A DNA stretch of 64,000 nucleotides from DATDIC01 sp963777625 (GCA_963777625.1 CAVZRO010000001.1:310001-374000), one strand, 5' to 3'. Positions 8,182 through 16,869 are shown, numbered from the stretch's first letter. Numbers and translations: made by a program. The notes: generated by a model not told the origin, from the letters alone.

Positions 8182-9126
8182 ATGCACCCCGGGATCGATC
8201 CTGACATGCGTGCGCTGCTGCAGGAACAGGCGGTGGAGGCAGCCAGACATCCGCCGATCCGCCTGGAGGTGCCGCTCGACGCGCACCGAGCGGTCAACGA
8301 CACGCTTTCCATGCGCCTGGCCGCCGGCGGGCCGGAGGTCACAGAGAGCCTCGATCGCTGGGTCGCCGCCCGCGGCCGGCGAATCTTCTGCCGTGTGCAC
8401 CGGCCGCGCACCGACCGGCCGCTGCCGGCATTGGTGTATTTCCACGGCGGCGGCTGGGTCTGGGGCACCGTCGATACGCACGACCGGCTGGCGCGCGAAT
8501 ACGCGGTCGGTGGCGAAGTAGCGGTCGTGAATGTCGATTACGCATTGTCGCCGGAAGCGCGCTTTCCGCAGGCTGTCGAGGAATGCGCCGCAGTGGTGCG
8601 CCACGTCGCGACCAACGGCGAGCACTGGGGGATCGACGGCAGCCGCATCCTGCTGGGCGGCGACTCCGCCGGCGGCAACCTGGCGCTGGCAACCGCGCTG
8701 CTGCTGCGCGACACCGGCGGCCCGGCGCTGCGCGGCGTGCTGGCAACGTACCCCGTCTGCGACAGCCGCCTCGACACGCCGAGCTATCAGGAGTTCGGCG
8801 CCGGCTTCAGTCTGACGCGCGAGAAGATGGCGTTCTACTGGAGCGTCTATGTCCCGCACGCCGCCGATCGGTTGCACCCGCACGCCGCGCCATTGCGGGC
8901 GGACCTCACCGGTCTGCCGCCGGTTCGGGTGCAATTGGCGGAACTGGACGTGCTGCGTTCCGAAGGCGAGGCCCTGGTCGAAAAGCTGCGCGCCGCCGCC
9001 GTTCCAGTGGAATATGAGCTGTTCACCGGGATGCCGCACGGTTTCGTCCGTGCGACCGAACACGTGCAAAAGTCGCGCGACGCGATGGCCGGCACGTCTG
9101 TTTGGATAAGACGACTCGCAGCCTGA
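8182..9126 (+). CDS. Alpha/beta hydrolase, hormone-sensitive-lipase type esterase
   Basis: A 314-residue esterase of the HSL (family IV) type. The oxyanion-hole motif HGGG is at 88-91, the nucleophile is Ser162 in GGDSAGGNLA, the acid is the Asp in LAELDVLRSEG, and the catalytic His is in GMPHGF near the C-terminus. Members hydrolyse short acyl esters in the cytoplasm; substrate unknown. ATG 8182 has GGAGAG nine bases upstream. A 12-bp-stem terminator follows 17 bases after the stop, so this is a single-gene unit. Confidence 0.9.
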   Translation: MHPGIDPDMRALLQEQAVEAARHPPIRLEVPLDAHRAVNDTLSMRLAAGGPEVTESLDRWVAARGRRIFCRVHRPRTDRPLPALVYFHGGGWVWGTVDTHDRLAREYAVGGEVAVVNVDYALSPEARFPQAVEECAAVVRHVATNGEHWGIDGSRILLGGDSAGGNLALATALLLRDTGGPALRGVLATYPVCDSRLDTPSYQEFGAGFSLTREKMAFYWSVYVPHAADRLHPHAAPLRADLTGLPPVRVQLAELDVLRSEGEALVEKLRAAAVPVEYELFTGMPHGFVRATEHVQKSRDAMAGTSVWIRRLAA

Positions 9127-9142
9127 CGGAGCAATGGGGGCA

Positions 9143-9179
9143 GACGCCGGTCAGTCCCTCTGGCCGGCGTCGCCGTTTT
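9143..9179 (+). terminator. Rho-independent terminator after the esterase gene
   Basis: A 12-bp stem (GACGCCGGTCAG at 9143-9154, CTGGCCGGCGTC at 9160-9171, one G-T wobble), a five-base loop and a T-run in GCCGTTTT. Confidence 0.8.
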
Positions 9180-9383
9180 GACGCGGAACAGGTTACTGCT
9201 GCCTGAAGCGATCCGGATTGGTGCGCATGCCGCCTCAACGTTGCGCTGCCGCACGAGCATTCCTCTCGCTGCAACGCCGCAATGAGCGACACCGATTGTC
9301 CCGACCGCCCGGGAATAGTTCGCCGCGGACGATCGTCAGTAACGAGCGGGGGATCACGTCAGCATAAGAAGGGATTAGCAGGA

Positions 9384-9833
9384 ATGAGAATCACAACGGC
9401 ACTCGCGGGCGCGCTCGTCGCGCTATCGGCCACCCCGTTGTATCTGGCGCACGCCCAATATGCACCTGCAACGAAACTTGCGCTTGGGCAAAAGGCACCG
9501 TACGGCAAGTATTTGACGGACGGCAACGGTCGCGCACTTTACATGTTCACTGCCGATAAGAAAGGTCGAAGCACCTGTGACGGCGCGTGCGCAGAAGCTT
9601 GGCCGCCGCTGACGTCAGCCGGCCAGGCGTCCGCCGGCGCCGGGCTAATAAAGGCAAAGATCGGCCACGCCACGCGCGTCGGCGGTGAGCAACAGGTGAC
9701 ATACAACGGCATGCCACTCTACTACTTCGCGCGCGATCAAACCGCAGGCAGCGCGGCCGGCGAAGACATCAAGGCGTTTGGTGGCACGTGGTACCTGGTG
9801 TCACCCGCTGGCGAGAAGATCGACGTCGACTGA
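9384..9833 (+). CDS. Secreted repeat protein, COG4315-type
   Basis: A 149-residue exported protein with a signal peptide (MRITTALAGALVALSATPLYLAHA). Two copies of the family's secreted repeat follow: GKYLTDGNGRALYMFTADKK with STCDGACAEAWPPL, then YNGMPLYYFARDQTAGSAAGEDIKAFGGTWYLVSP. This is the 'predicted lipoprotein with Yx(FWY)xxD motif' family; here there is no lipobox Cys, so it is probably free in the periplasm. The CDGAC cysteines may form a disulphide. Function of the family is unknown. GGA precedes ATG 9384. Confidence 0.85.
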   Translation: MRITTALAGALVALSATPLYLAHAQYAPATKLALGQKAPYGKYLTDGNGRALYMFTADKKGRSTCDGACAEAWPPLTSAGQASAGAGLIKAKIGHATRVGGEQQVTYNGMPLYYFARDQTAGSAAGEDIKAFGGTWYLVSPAGEKIDVD

Positions 9834-10171
9834 AACGCGCCATCGCCGCGCGGTCGCCGCGCCGGCGTCAGACTATAGTCGGCGTTCCGGTCTTTCCGTG
9901 GCAACGTGCAACAATGCAACGCGGAGGAATGGGGCCGGACTTGCGTCCAGCCCCTGGTCTCCTACCGACGCCGTATAATCTTGACACGAATGGTCAAGAT
10001 CACCACGATGATCGGCAGGAGCCCGCGATGGTTGGACATCGCTCCCTCCGCTATTGGGCCGGCGCTCAGTCCGGCGGCCCGGTCGGACGCCGGTCAGAGG
10101 CCTCTGACCGGCGTCGCCTTTTTGGGCCGCAACCTTTACCCCGGACTGAACACGCCCCGGAGGAACCGCAA
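9834..10171. other. Intergenic region with a plus-strand terminator but no confident gene
   Basis: No convincing protein is seen between the secreted repeat protein and rplQ. A TTGACA hexamer lies at about 9980 and a strong plus-strand terminator at 10086-10123. An ATG at 10028 has CAGGAG upstream, but its frame runs through the terminator. A short plus-strand RNA or a leader peptide between 9980 and 10123 is possible; nothing more can be said. Confidence 0.3.
10086..10123 (+). terminator. Terminator built on a perfect 30-bp palindrome
   Basis: Arms GACGCCGGTCAGAGG (10086-10100) and CCTCTGACCGGCGTC (10101-10115) are perfectly complementary and are followed by GCCTTTTT. The T-run is on the plus strand only. 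The stem begins with the same GACGCCGGTCAG used at 9143. The transcript it ends is unclear: the nearest plus-strand gene stops 250 bases earlier. Confidence 0.7.
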
Positions 10172-10603
10172 CTACGCCGCCGCCGCAGTGCCTTCTTCGG
10201 CTTCCACCTCCGGCTTCGGCCCGCTGTCGAGGCCCTTTGCCCCGGGATCCCGATCAACCAACTCGATCACCGCCATGCTCGCCGCATCGCCATAGCGAAT
10301 GCCTGCCTTCAGCACACGCGTGTACCCACCCGCCCGCGCGCGGTACCGCTCCGCCAGCACGTCGAACAGCTTCCTGACGATGACATCGTCCCGCAACTGC
10401 GCATACGCCAACCGGCGCGCATGCAGACCGCCGCGCTTGCCGAGCGTGATCAGCTTCTCGGTCACCGGCCGCAGTTCCTTGGCCTTCGGCAGCGTCGTCG
10501 TGATCTGCTCGTGCTTGATCAGCGCCACGGCCATGTTGCGGAACATGGCCTGCCGATGTGAAGACGTGACGTTGAGCTTCCGGCCGGCTACCCCATGACG
10601 CAT
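10172..10603 (-). CDS. rplQ: 50S ribosomal protein L17
   Basis: A 143-residue L17 with the family start MRHGVAGRKLNVTSSHRQAM and the segment IKHEQITTTLPKAKELRPV. The C-terminus (from about 115) is an Asp/Glu/Ala-rich tail usual in alphaproteobacteria. It binds 23S rRNA near the exit tunnel. Last gene of the rpsM-rpsK-rpoA-rplQ run, 56 bases after rpoA. Confidence 0.97.
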   Translation of the reverse strand: MRHGVAGRKLNVTSSHRQAMFRNMAVALIKHEQITTTLPKAKELRPVTEKLITLGKRGGLHARRLAYAQLRDDVIVRKLFDVLAERYRARAGGYTRVLKAGIRYGDAASMAVIELVDRDPGAKGLDSGPKPEVEAEEGTAAAA

Positions 10604-10659
10604 CGTTCGACTTCCTTACTTCTGCCCGCGGTTTCCCCGGCCGGGCCTGCACCACCCGC

Positions 10660-11691
10660 TCAGAACGGCTCTTCCAGCCGCTTCGCCAGGTCCTCGATAT
10701 TCTCCGGTGGCCAGCCCGGCACCGTCATGCCGAGCGACAGCCCCATCGAGGACAACACCTCCTTGATCTCGTTCAGCGACTTGCGCCCGAAATTCGGGGT
10801 CCGCAGCATCTCCTGCTCGGACTTCTGCACCAGGTCGCCGATATACACGATATTGTCGTTCTTCAGGCAGTTGGCGCTGCGCACCGACAGCTCCAGCTCA
10901 TCCACCTTGCGCAGCAGGTTGCGGTTGAACGGCAGATCGTCCTGCGGCTCCTCCGCGCGAAGCTGCTGCGGCTCCTCGAAATTGATGAATAGTTGCAACT
11001 GGTCCTGCAGGATGCGCGCGGCCAGTGCCACCGAATCCTCCGGCGTAACCGCCCCGTTGGTTTCCACCGTCAGCAGCAGCTTGTCGTAGTCGGTCACCTG
11101 CCCGACCCGGGTCGGCTCCACGCGATACGACACCCGCCGCACCGGGGAATAGATCGAATCCACCGGGATCAGCCCGATCGGCGCATCCTCCGGCCGGTTG
11201 GCCGAGGCCGGCTCATAGCCCTTGCCCAGCATGACGGTGAATTCCATGCCGAACTTCACCCCGTCATCCAACGTGCACAGCACCAGATCGGGATTCATGA
11301 TGTCGATATCGTGCCCAACCTGGATCTGTCCGGCGCGCACCTCGCCCGGCCCGGTGGCGGTCAGCGTCATCCGCTTCGGCCCCTCCCCGTGCATCCGCAG
11401 GGCCAGCTGCTTGATGTTCAGCACGATATCCGTGACATCCTCGCGGACACCCGGGATCGAGCTGAACTCGTGCAGCACGCCATCGATCTGCACCCCGGTC
11501 ACCGCCGCCCCCTGCAGCGATGACAGCAGGATGCGGCGGATCGCGTTACCCAGCGTCATGCCGAAGCCACGCTCCAGCGGCTCGGCGACGATGGTGGCAA
11601 CGCGCGCAGGATCCGCTCCCGGCTCGACGTCAAGCTTGTCCGGCTTGATAAGGGACTGCCAGTTCCTCTGTATAACGGCGCTCTGTCTCAT
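10660..11691 (-). CDS. rpoA: RNA polymerase alpha subunit
   Basis: A 343-residue alpha subunit. The N-terminal dimerisation domain has EPLERGFGMTLGNAIRRILLSSLQGAA; the C-terminal domain has LELSVRSANCLKNDNI and NFGRKSLNEIKEVLSSMGLSLGM, the helices that contact UP elements and activators. Normal length for the group. Co-transcribed with rpsK upstream and rplQ downstream. Confidence 0.97.
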   Translation of the reverse strand: MRQSAVIQRNWQSLIKPDKLDVEPGADPARVATIVAEPLERGFGMTLGNAIRRILLSSLQGAAVTGVQIDGVLHEFSSIPGVREDVTDIVLNIKQLALRMHGEGPKRMTLTATGPGEVRAGQIQVGHDIDIMNPDLVLCTLDDGVKFGMEFTVMLGKGYEPASANRPEDAPIGLIPVDSIYSPVRRVSYRVEPTRVGQVTDYDKLLLTVETNGAVTPEDSVALAARILQDQLQLFINFEEPQQLRAEEPQDDLPFNRNLLRKVDELELSVRSANCLKNDNIVYIGDLVQKSEQEMLRTPNFGRKSLNEIKEVLSSMGLSLGMTVPGWPPENIEDLAKRLEEPF

Positions 11692-11770
11692 GCGATCATA
11701 CCCTCATGCCCGCCGCACCGTGACGGGCGCCGGCGGCTTGTCTGCCGACAATATAGGGACGGTGGGCTGG

Positions 11771-12166
11771 TCAGACCCGGCGACGTTTGCGCGGCCGACA
11801 TCCATTATGCGGGATCGGCGTCATGTCGCGGATCGCGGTAATCGTGAACCCCACGGCCTGCAACGCCCGTAACGCACTCTCCCGGCCCGAGCCGGGACCG
11901 CTGACTTCGATCTCCAGCGTCTCCATGCCGTGCTCGCGCGCCTTGCGCCCCGCGTCTTCCGCGGCGACCTGCGCCGCATAGGGGGTGGATTTCCGGCTAC
12001 CCTTGAACCCCTGGCTACCAGACGACGACCAGGCAATCGCGTTGCCCTGGGCGTCGGTGATCGTCACCATGGTATTATTAAAGGTGGCCGCCACGTGCGC
12101 GACCCCGGCAATGATGTTCTTGCGCTCCTTGCGGCGCGGTCGGCTGGAAGTGGCGGGTTTCGCCAT
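11771..12166 (-). CDS. rpsK: 30S ribosomal protein S11
   Basis: A 131-residue S11. Typical segments are GVAHVAATFNNTMVTITDAQGN, SSGSQGFKGSRKSTPYAAQ and the basic C-terminal IPHNGCRPRKRRRV. It forms the platform of the small subunit near the E-site mRNA. It follows rpsM by 97 bases and precedes rpoA by 79. Confidence 0.97.
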   Translation of the reverse strand: MAKPATSSRPRRKERKNIIAGVAHVAATFNNTMVTITDAQGNAIAWSSSGSQGFKGSRKSTPYAAQVAAEDAGRKAREHGMETLEIEVSGPGSGRESALRALQAVGFTITAIRDMTPIPHNGCRPRKRRRV

Positions 12167-12263
12167 GCTCTGGGTGATCCTGTCCTGAATTCAGTGCTGC
12201 TCGTCCCCACTGGGGAAACCCCTCTCGTCCCCTCTTGCTTCGCGAGACGGGCGGGAACGCGGG

Positions 12264-12641
12264 CTACTTCGTAACCTTCTTCTTCCCGGCAATCGCCACC
12301 GCCTTCCCCTTGCGGGTGCGGGCATTCGTATGGGTTCGCTGCCCCCGAACCGGCAGTCCGCGCCGGTGACGCAGGCCCCGATAGGACCCAAGATCCATCA
12401 GGCGCTTGATGTTCATCGCCACTTCCCGGCGAAGATCACCCTCCACCCGAAACTCGCGATCGATCAGTTCCCGGATGCGCAGCACCTCTTCATCAGAGAG
12501 CTGGTTGACCCGCCGCTCGTCCGGGATGCTCAGGCGCGAGCAGATATCGGCTGCCTTGGTAGGCCCGATGCCATAGATGTAGCGAAGCCCGATGGTTACC
12601 CGCTTGTTGGTGGGAATGTTCACGCCGGCAATTCGCGCCAT
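12264..12641 (-). CDS. rpsM: 30S ribosomal protein S13
   Basis: A 125-residue S13 starting MARIAGVNIPTNKRV, with the helix-two-turn-helix (IYGIGPTKAADIC) and the C-terminal tail RGLPVRGQRTHTNARTRKGK that reaches the P-site. It is the first gene of this block. In most alphaproteobacteria secY and adk come immediately before it; here the upstream neighbour is a divergent accessory gene, so the promoter must lie in 12642-12965. Confidence 0.97.
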   Translation of the reverse strand: MARIAGVNIPTNKRVTIGLRYIYGIGPTKAADICSRLSIPDERRVNQLSDEEVLRIRELIDREFRVEGDLRREVAMNIKRLMDLGSYRGLRHRRGLPVRGQRTHTNARTRKGKAVAIAGKKKVTK

Positions 12642-12950
12642 CGCTCTCGGTCTCCTGCTTATCTCGCCCTGCCGGCCTGGCCCATGCCGTAACAGCCCGC
12701 CGGCACCACGCCGCGAGCGCCGATCGGCCCTGACCGTTCGGAGATGTCGGACTTATAGCCGCGGGCACGCAAGAGTCAACGCATCTCGATCAAATTCTCG
12801 TGATAACCGGAGTGCCAGGCCGGGCCCACTTGCGTCCGGCCTTCTTTGACCATGTGTCCGGCAGGCTGAATTTTAAGGCGATTTGCCTCATCCGCTGCAT
12901 CAACCTCTAAACTTTGACGAAAATCATCGTGAATGTAAGGTTATTGTCTG
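12642..12950. other. Divergent intergenic region upstream of rpsM and the acyltransferase gene
   Basis: No gene is seen. The region is AT-richer toward its right end. It must hold the promoter of the rpsM block on the minus strand. On the plus strand TTGACG at about 12914 with a possible AAGGTT hexamer 17 bases later is a weak promoter candidate. An isolated GTGAA half-site occurs near 12929, next to the dyads at 12951-12980. Confidence 0.4.
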
Positions 12951-12980
12951 TTCACTCACTAGTGTGTGAATATTCACACA
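12951..12980. promoter_or_regulatory. Overlapping palindromes with GTGAA/TTCAC half-sites upstream of the acyltransferase
   Basis: TGTGTGAATATTCACACA (12963-12980) is a perfect 18-bp palindrome. It overlaps a near-perfect 20-bp palindrome at 12951-12970 (TTCAC...GTGAA, centre CTAG, one mismatched pair). Three GTGAA-type half-sites are thus interleaved within 30 bases, ending six bases before ATG 12987. This looks like a cooperative operator. The regulator is not identifiable here. Confidence 0.6.
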
Positions 12981-12986
12981 AAGGTG

Positions 12987-13700
12987 ATGGGGGACAAGCC
13001 CGTGGGATCAACCGGCCTCGACGCGGCGATCGCCGCAATGAGACAGGATTTCGCTGTGGAATTCGCCGACACGCCAGAAACCTTAAAGGAAGTATTCCGA
13101 CTTCGTTATCAGGTCTATTGCCTCGAACGCAAGTTCGAAGCCGGTGAAAATGGAACCGAGACAGACGATTTCGACGCCATATCCTGCCATGTTCTGCTGC
13201 GCCACCGTGCGTCGAACGAGCCGCTCGGAACGGTTCGCCTCGTCATCCCGGGCCTGCGCCCGTCCGGATCCGAACTGCCGATGGAACGCATCGCGGCGTT
13301 GCCCAGGCTGCGCCATTTGCCACGTGAACAGATCGCCGAAGTCTCGCGCTTCGCGCTGTCGAAATCCCGCCGGATCGCCGGCGGCTGCCTGTCTTACCTC
13401 CTGCGCCTGGCCCTTATTCGCGGCATCGTCCAACTCAGCGGGGAGCTCGGCATCAGCTACTGGTGTGCTCTGATGGAGCCGCAACTGCTCCGGCTGCTGC
13501 AGCGATCCGCGATCTATTTTCAACAGGCCGGCGGTATGGTGGAGCATCATGGCGCCCGCCAACCCGCGTTCGTCGGGCTGGCATCCATGCTCGATCGGGT
13601 CCAGCGGGAGCAGCCCGCGGTATGGGAGTTCATCACCGATAACGGTACCTTGTGGCAGGAAGACGTAGTGGAGGAAAAACAGCGTAGCATGGCCGCCTGA
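12987..13700 (+). CDS. PEP-CTERM/exosortase-associated acyltransferase (LuxI-like GNAT fold)
   Basis: A 237-residue protein of the exosortase-associated acyltransferase family, related to autoinducer synthases. The hallmark FRLRYQVYCLERKF is at about 37-50, followed by DDFDAISCHVLLRH, GTVRLVIPG and EVSRFALSKSRR, matching the LuxI-type core order R-x-x-x-F/Y...E/DxD...R. It likely moves an acyl group from acyl-CoA or acyl-ACP; the acceptor is unknown. Neighbours are a ThiF-nitroreductase fusion 21 bases away (convergent) and a PEP-CTERM gene. An in-frame GTG at 12966 would place the start inside the operator; neither start has a well-spaced ribosome-binding site, so 12987 is tentative. Confidence 0.85.
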   Translation: MGDKPVGSTGLDAAIAAMRQDFAVEFADTPETLKEVFRLRYQVYCLERKFEAGENGTETDDFDAISCHVLLRHRASNEPLGTVRLVIPGLRPSGSELPMERIAALPRLRHLPREQIAEVSRFALSKSRRIAGGCLSYLLRLALIRGIVQLSGELGISYWCALMEPQLLRLLQRSAIYFQQAGGMVEHHGARQPAFVGLASMLDRVQREQPAVWEFITDNGTLWQEDVVEEKQRSMAA

Positions 13701-13721
13701 GGCCCACGCCTGCGTCGACTA

Positions 13722-15758
13722 TCAGGGGTGCGACGCGAGGCAGCTTTCGCTGTCACTATTCTGCGCCTCCAGCCCGCTCGCCTCGACCAGTACGTCGAGG
13801 CTGTGCCGGGTTGAGCGGACCGCCGGCAGGCGGCGTATCGGGGTTCCGACCCGGGCGACGAACAGCACGTCCTCTGGCCCGACACCCAGCGTTCGGCGAA
13901 ACGCGGTGGCGAGGGTCTTGGCCTTGCGTCGCAGGGTCGGGTCCACCGTGAACGGCGCGTCCCTCTCCCCGTACTCCGCGAAAGCCAGCATCGCCAGCGT
14001 TGGCTGCATCACCAGGCCAAGGCGGGTCACGGTCAGCCAGAATCGCTGGATCGCTCGGCCACAGCCAATTAGTTCCGCGAACGAAAGCGGGCCAGTCCCG
14101 CCCGCCAGCCGGCGAAACACCACGAAACCGGCGCTGCCGAGCCCCGGCAGATAATCAAGCTGCGCCGCGGTACCCACTGTACCAAGCCGATTGATCCGTT
14201 GCATATGCCGCCAGTCTTTCAGCCCCCACCGCAGCATCGGCAACACCGGGCCGGCCAGGCCCACCGCGCGCGCCGGAATCCGGTCGGCGCTGAACGCGTG
14301 CTGCCAGTCGATCACCCGCTGATGGATCGGGAACGCCTCCGGGCAGCGAAGGCGGATATCCGTCGCCATCGCGTTGAGTCGCGCGCAGCGCCAGCGGGCC
14401 ATTGCATGCTCATGCCAATCGAGCACAACAGCGCCTGTGACGGAGCTTTCCAGCAGTGCCTTCTGATCGGGCTGCAACCCTCGCCACCGGTAAGCACGCC
14501 GATCGACCGAACGAATCGTCAGAAACGAGACCAAGGGGTCGGGCGGCAGGTCGGCAACCGGAGGGATGCGCACCAGCAGACGATCCGGCGACTGCTCCTG
14601 GTCGCAGATCATCTCGCGCCCGAAGGCGCTGGCGGCGATCCGCAGCGATTCCACCAGCATGCCGACAGCCAGGACGGTGGGTTCGCCGTCGCGATACTCG
14701 TATACGCTGGATGGATCCTTCCGGACCTGTATCGCGACGCTGGCCTCGTCCATGACCTGGAAGCGCCAGGGCTGGGTGTTGTCGCCACTCGGCGTCCAGC
14801 GGGCGAGGTTGAGTATCTCCTCTACCGGCGTGCGTCCGTGATCCGGCGGGTCGGCGGCGGGATGGGCCCCGGCCGGCCGTGCCTCGAGCCGGCGCGTGAT
14901 GGCGCGCCATGCCACCGCCAGCTTGACCCGCTGCACCGGTCCGCCCAGGCCGAACGCCAACCGCGTGACCACGTACCGGTCGAGATAGGCATCGAAATGG
15001 TGGTGCCACGGCGCCGGCTTCACACCATCCCGGCCCAGCAGCAGCTTCACCGCGGCGGCGGCGGTCACACCCGCGCAGAGTTGTACGGCCGCGGCCGTCG
15101 ACGGGCCTTTGCGCGCCGCAAGATCGATCCGGGCGGGATCCACCAGGTAACGCCGGTGCAGGCCCTTGGGGACCATGCCCATCAGGAACCGGAGGAACTG
15201 CTCGGGCTGGGAGCGGCCCTCGAAGCGGAAATACTGTTCGAAGCTCATGCCCGATGGCGTGAACATCAGATAGCCCACCCCCAACCCGATCGGCGCCGCG
15301 GTGATGGCGGGAATCCCAAGTTCGCGACAACGGGCAAAAATCCGCCGGCGGACGCCTATTTCGAAGAAGTCGAGCCCATCGACGAACAGGTGGACATCCG
15401 CCAGGAACGCATCCACCAACTCCATCGTCACGCCGCCGTCGAAGCGGCGGATGCGTAACGCGGGATTGATCTCGCGCGCCATCTCCTCCAGCACCTCGGC
15501 CTTCGGCCGACCGACCGTGCTGACCAGCGCGCCGACCTGGCGGTTGAAGTTGGCGAACTCGAACCGGTCGAAATCGGCGATCGTGAAGGCCCCGATCCCC
15601 AGGCGGGCGAGGGTAAGGAGATAGATACCACCAACTCCACCCATCCCGGCGATGGCGACGCGCTTCGCGCGGAGGGAGAGTTGCTCCCAGTCAGTTACCC
15701 ACCCTAGGTTGCGATCGAACGCGAGGTCATAGGGGAATTCACGTTCCGGAAAGCTCAT
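13722..15758 (-). CDS. ThiF/E1-like adenylyltransferase fused to a nitroreductase domain
   Basis: A 678-residue two-domain protein. Residues 1-290 are an E1/ThiF Rossmann unit: nucleotide loop GMGGVGG at 38-44, acidic strand ADFDRFEFANFNRQ with Asp64, Asn72, Arg73 and Gln74, then DGLDFFEIGVRRR. No CxxC zinc pair is visible and no catalytic Cys is obvious. After a Pro/Ala/His linker (291-309) a nitroreductase-type domain begins at about 311, with the FMN-binding pattern RWTPSGDNTQPWRF at 320-333. E1-like domains adenylate a C-terminal carboxylate; nitroreductase domains reduce or oxidise with FMN. Together they suggest carboxylate activation followed by a redox step on a small molecule or peptide. 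The substrate is unknown. The gene converges on the acyltransferase and diverges from a PEP-CTERM gene. Confidence 0.85.
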   Translation of the reverse strand: MSFPEREFPYDLAFDRNLGWVTDWEQLSLRAKRVAIAGMGGVGGIYLLTLARLGIGAFTIADFDRFEFANFNRQVGALVSTVGRPKAEVLEEMAREINPALRIRRFDGGVTMELVDAFLADVHLFVDGLDFFEIGVRRRIFARCRELGIPAITAAPIGLGVGYLMFTPSGMSFEQYFRFEGRSQPEQFLRFLMGMVPKGLHRRYLVDPARIDLAARKGPSTAAAVQLCAGVTAAAAVKLLLGRDGVKPAPWHHHFDAYLDRYVVTRLAFGLGGPVQRVKLAVAWRAITRRLEARPAGAHPAADPPDHGRTPVEEILNLARWTPSGDNTQPWRFQVMDEASVAIQVRKDPSSVYEYRDGEPTVLAVGMLVESLRIAASAFGREMICDQEQSPDRLLVRIPPVADLPPDPLVSFLTIRSVDRRAYRWRGLQPDQKALLESSVTGAVVLDWHEHAMARWRCARLNAMATDIRLRCPEAFPIHQRVIDWQHAFSADRIPARAVGLAGPVLPMLRWGLKDWRHMQRINRLGTVGTAAQLDYLPGLGSAGFVVFRRLAGGTGPLSFAELIGCGRAIQRFWLTVTRLGLVMQPTLAMLAFAEYGERDAPFTVDPTLRRKAKTLATAFRRTLGVGPEDVLFVARVGTPIRRLPAVRSTRHSLDVLVEASGLEAQNSDSESCLASHP

Positions 15759-16014
15759 GTTTTTGATCCCATGAAGGCACGCTCATCGCTGCCGGGCCGC
15801 CTTTTTTGTGTTCGGGTTCGTCGTATGCAACCCTCTGAAATACCACCGTATTAAGCAATCGAGAAATTGACGTCGATGGCTGCCCGGTACGATTTAAGAA
15901 AACGCAAATGTGCCGCGTTAATCTCTTGCAATCCTTTTCGGGATGGGGCACTGTCGCGTTAACGACCTCCACCTTGACGGCCCGAGATGCTCCGGGCAAC
16001 GGGAGATGAAGACT

Positions 16015-16869
16015 ATGCGCCGCATTTCGTTCGCGACGGCTTCCATTGCTACTGCTGCTCTCGGCTTGGCATTGAGTGTTGCTGCGCCGGCCCCTGCCTC
16101 GGCCACCACATTGACGTTCACGTGGGATCCGTCGGCAACCGGGGATTCGACGGTTGGTCCGTTTATGGCAGACCACTTCAGCCTTTCCGACTTCGCGACG
16201 ATCAGGGTCCCGGCCAATCCGACGGGGACCGGATCGGTGAATGAGACCGGGTTCCTGTTCCCGACCACCTTCTTCTTGGGTGGCGACACGACCGCCAACG
16301 CCAACGTGAAGGGTACATGGGGAATTTACGAGACCTTCACGGCAACCTCCCACCTCGATCCGTGCACGACCGGCCTGTGCGGGGCGTTCGACAGCATTAC
16401 CGCGAATGTCTATGTGTATTCGACAGACAAGGGTGTTGCCTCGGTCAGCTTCCCCGGCTCCGTTCCGACCTTGCACCTCCCGGTCCATGCTAACCCGGTC
16501 CTGATCGCGAGTTTGTCGGGACCGACTACGCCCTCCCCGAACTTTGCCAACATCGTGACGACAACCAGCGGCAGTGTCCCGACTGCGAACGTGGATACTC
16601 TGTTCACCCCAAATCCCGCTGAAGCTGGGTTCTTCGTCAATCCGCCGGTGGGCGTTCTCCTTGACCTGGAGCAGGCATTCACGAATACGGCCGGCGTGAT
16701 CACCAGCGTTCCTTCGACATGCAAGAGAACCGGGGCGCTTCCGTGCACATTCGAGATCCGTAGCGGCGGCGGCAATGGTGACTTCTTGTTCGTCCCCGAG
16801 CCTGCTTCGATCGCAATATTCGGCCTCGGTCTGACAGTGCTTGGCTTCGTCCGTCGGCGCCGCGCCTGA
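16015..16869 (+). CDS. PEP-CTERM sorting-signal protein
   Basis: A 284-residue exported protein: signal peptide (MRRISFATASIATAALGLAL, cleaved near ASA), a beta-rich Thr/Gly/Asn body, and a C-terminal VPEPASIAIFGLGLTVLGFV-RRRR sorting signal. GGGAG at 16001-16005 gives nine-base spacing to ATG 16015 but touches ATG 16006, so I use 16015. Four Cys occur in pairs (DPCTTGLC; STCKRTGALPC) and may form disulphides. It is divergent from the ThiF-nitroreductase gene and is followed by a clear terminator, so it is a single-gene transcript within the acyltransferase module. Confidence 0.85.
   Translation: MRRISFATASIATAALGLALSVAAPAPASATTLTFTWDPSATGDSTVGPFMADHFSLSDFATIRVPANPTGTGSVNETGFLFPTTFFLGGDTTANANVKGTWGIYETFTATSHLDPCTTGLCGAFDSITANVYVYSTDKGVASVSFPGSVPTLHLPVHANPVLIASLSGPTTPSPNFANIVTTTSGSVPTANVDTLFTPNPAEAGFFVNPPVGVLLDLEQAFTNTAGVITSVPSTCKRTGALPCTFEIRSGGGNGDFLFVPEPASIAIFGLGLTVLGFVRRRRA

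Noticed and set aside
9990..10160. Possible leader peptide before the plus-strand terminator (attenuator)
   Set aside because: No run of regulatory codons and no biosynthetic gene follows on the plus strand; the next genes are on the minus strand.
9834..10171. Treating the 10086 palindrome as the rplQ terminator
   Set aside because: The T-run is on the plus strand; on the minus strand the stem is followed by a GC-rich sequence.
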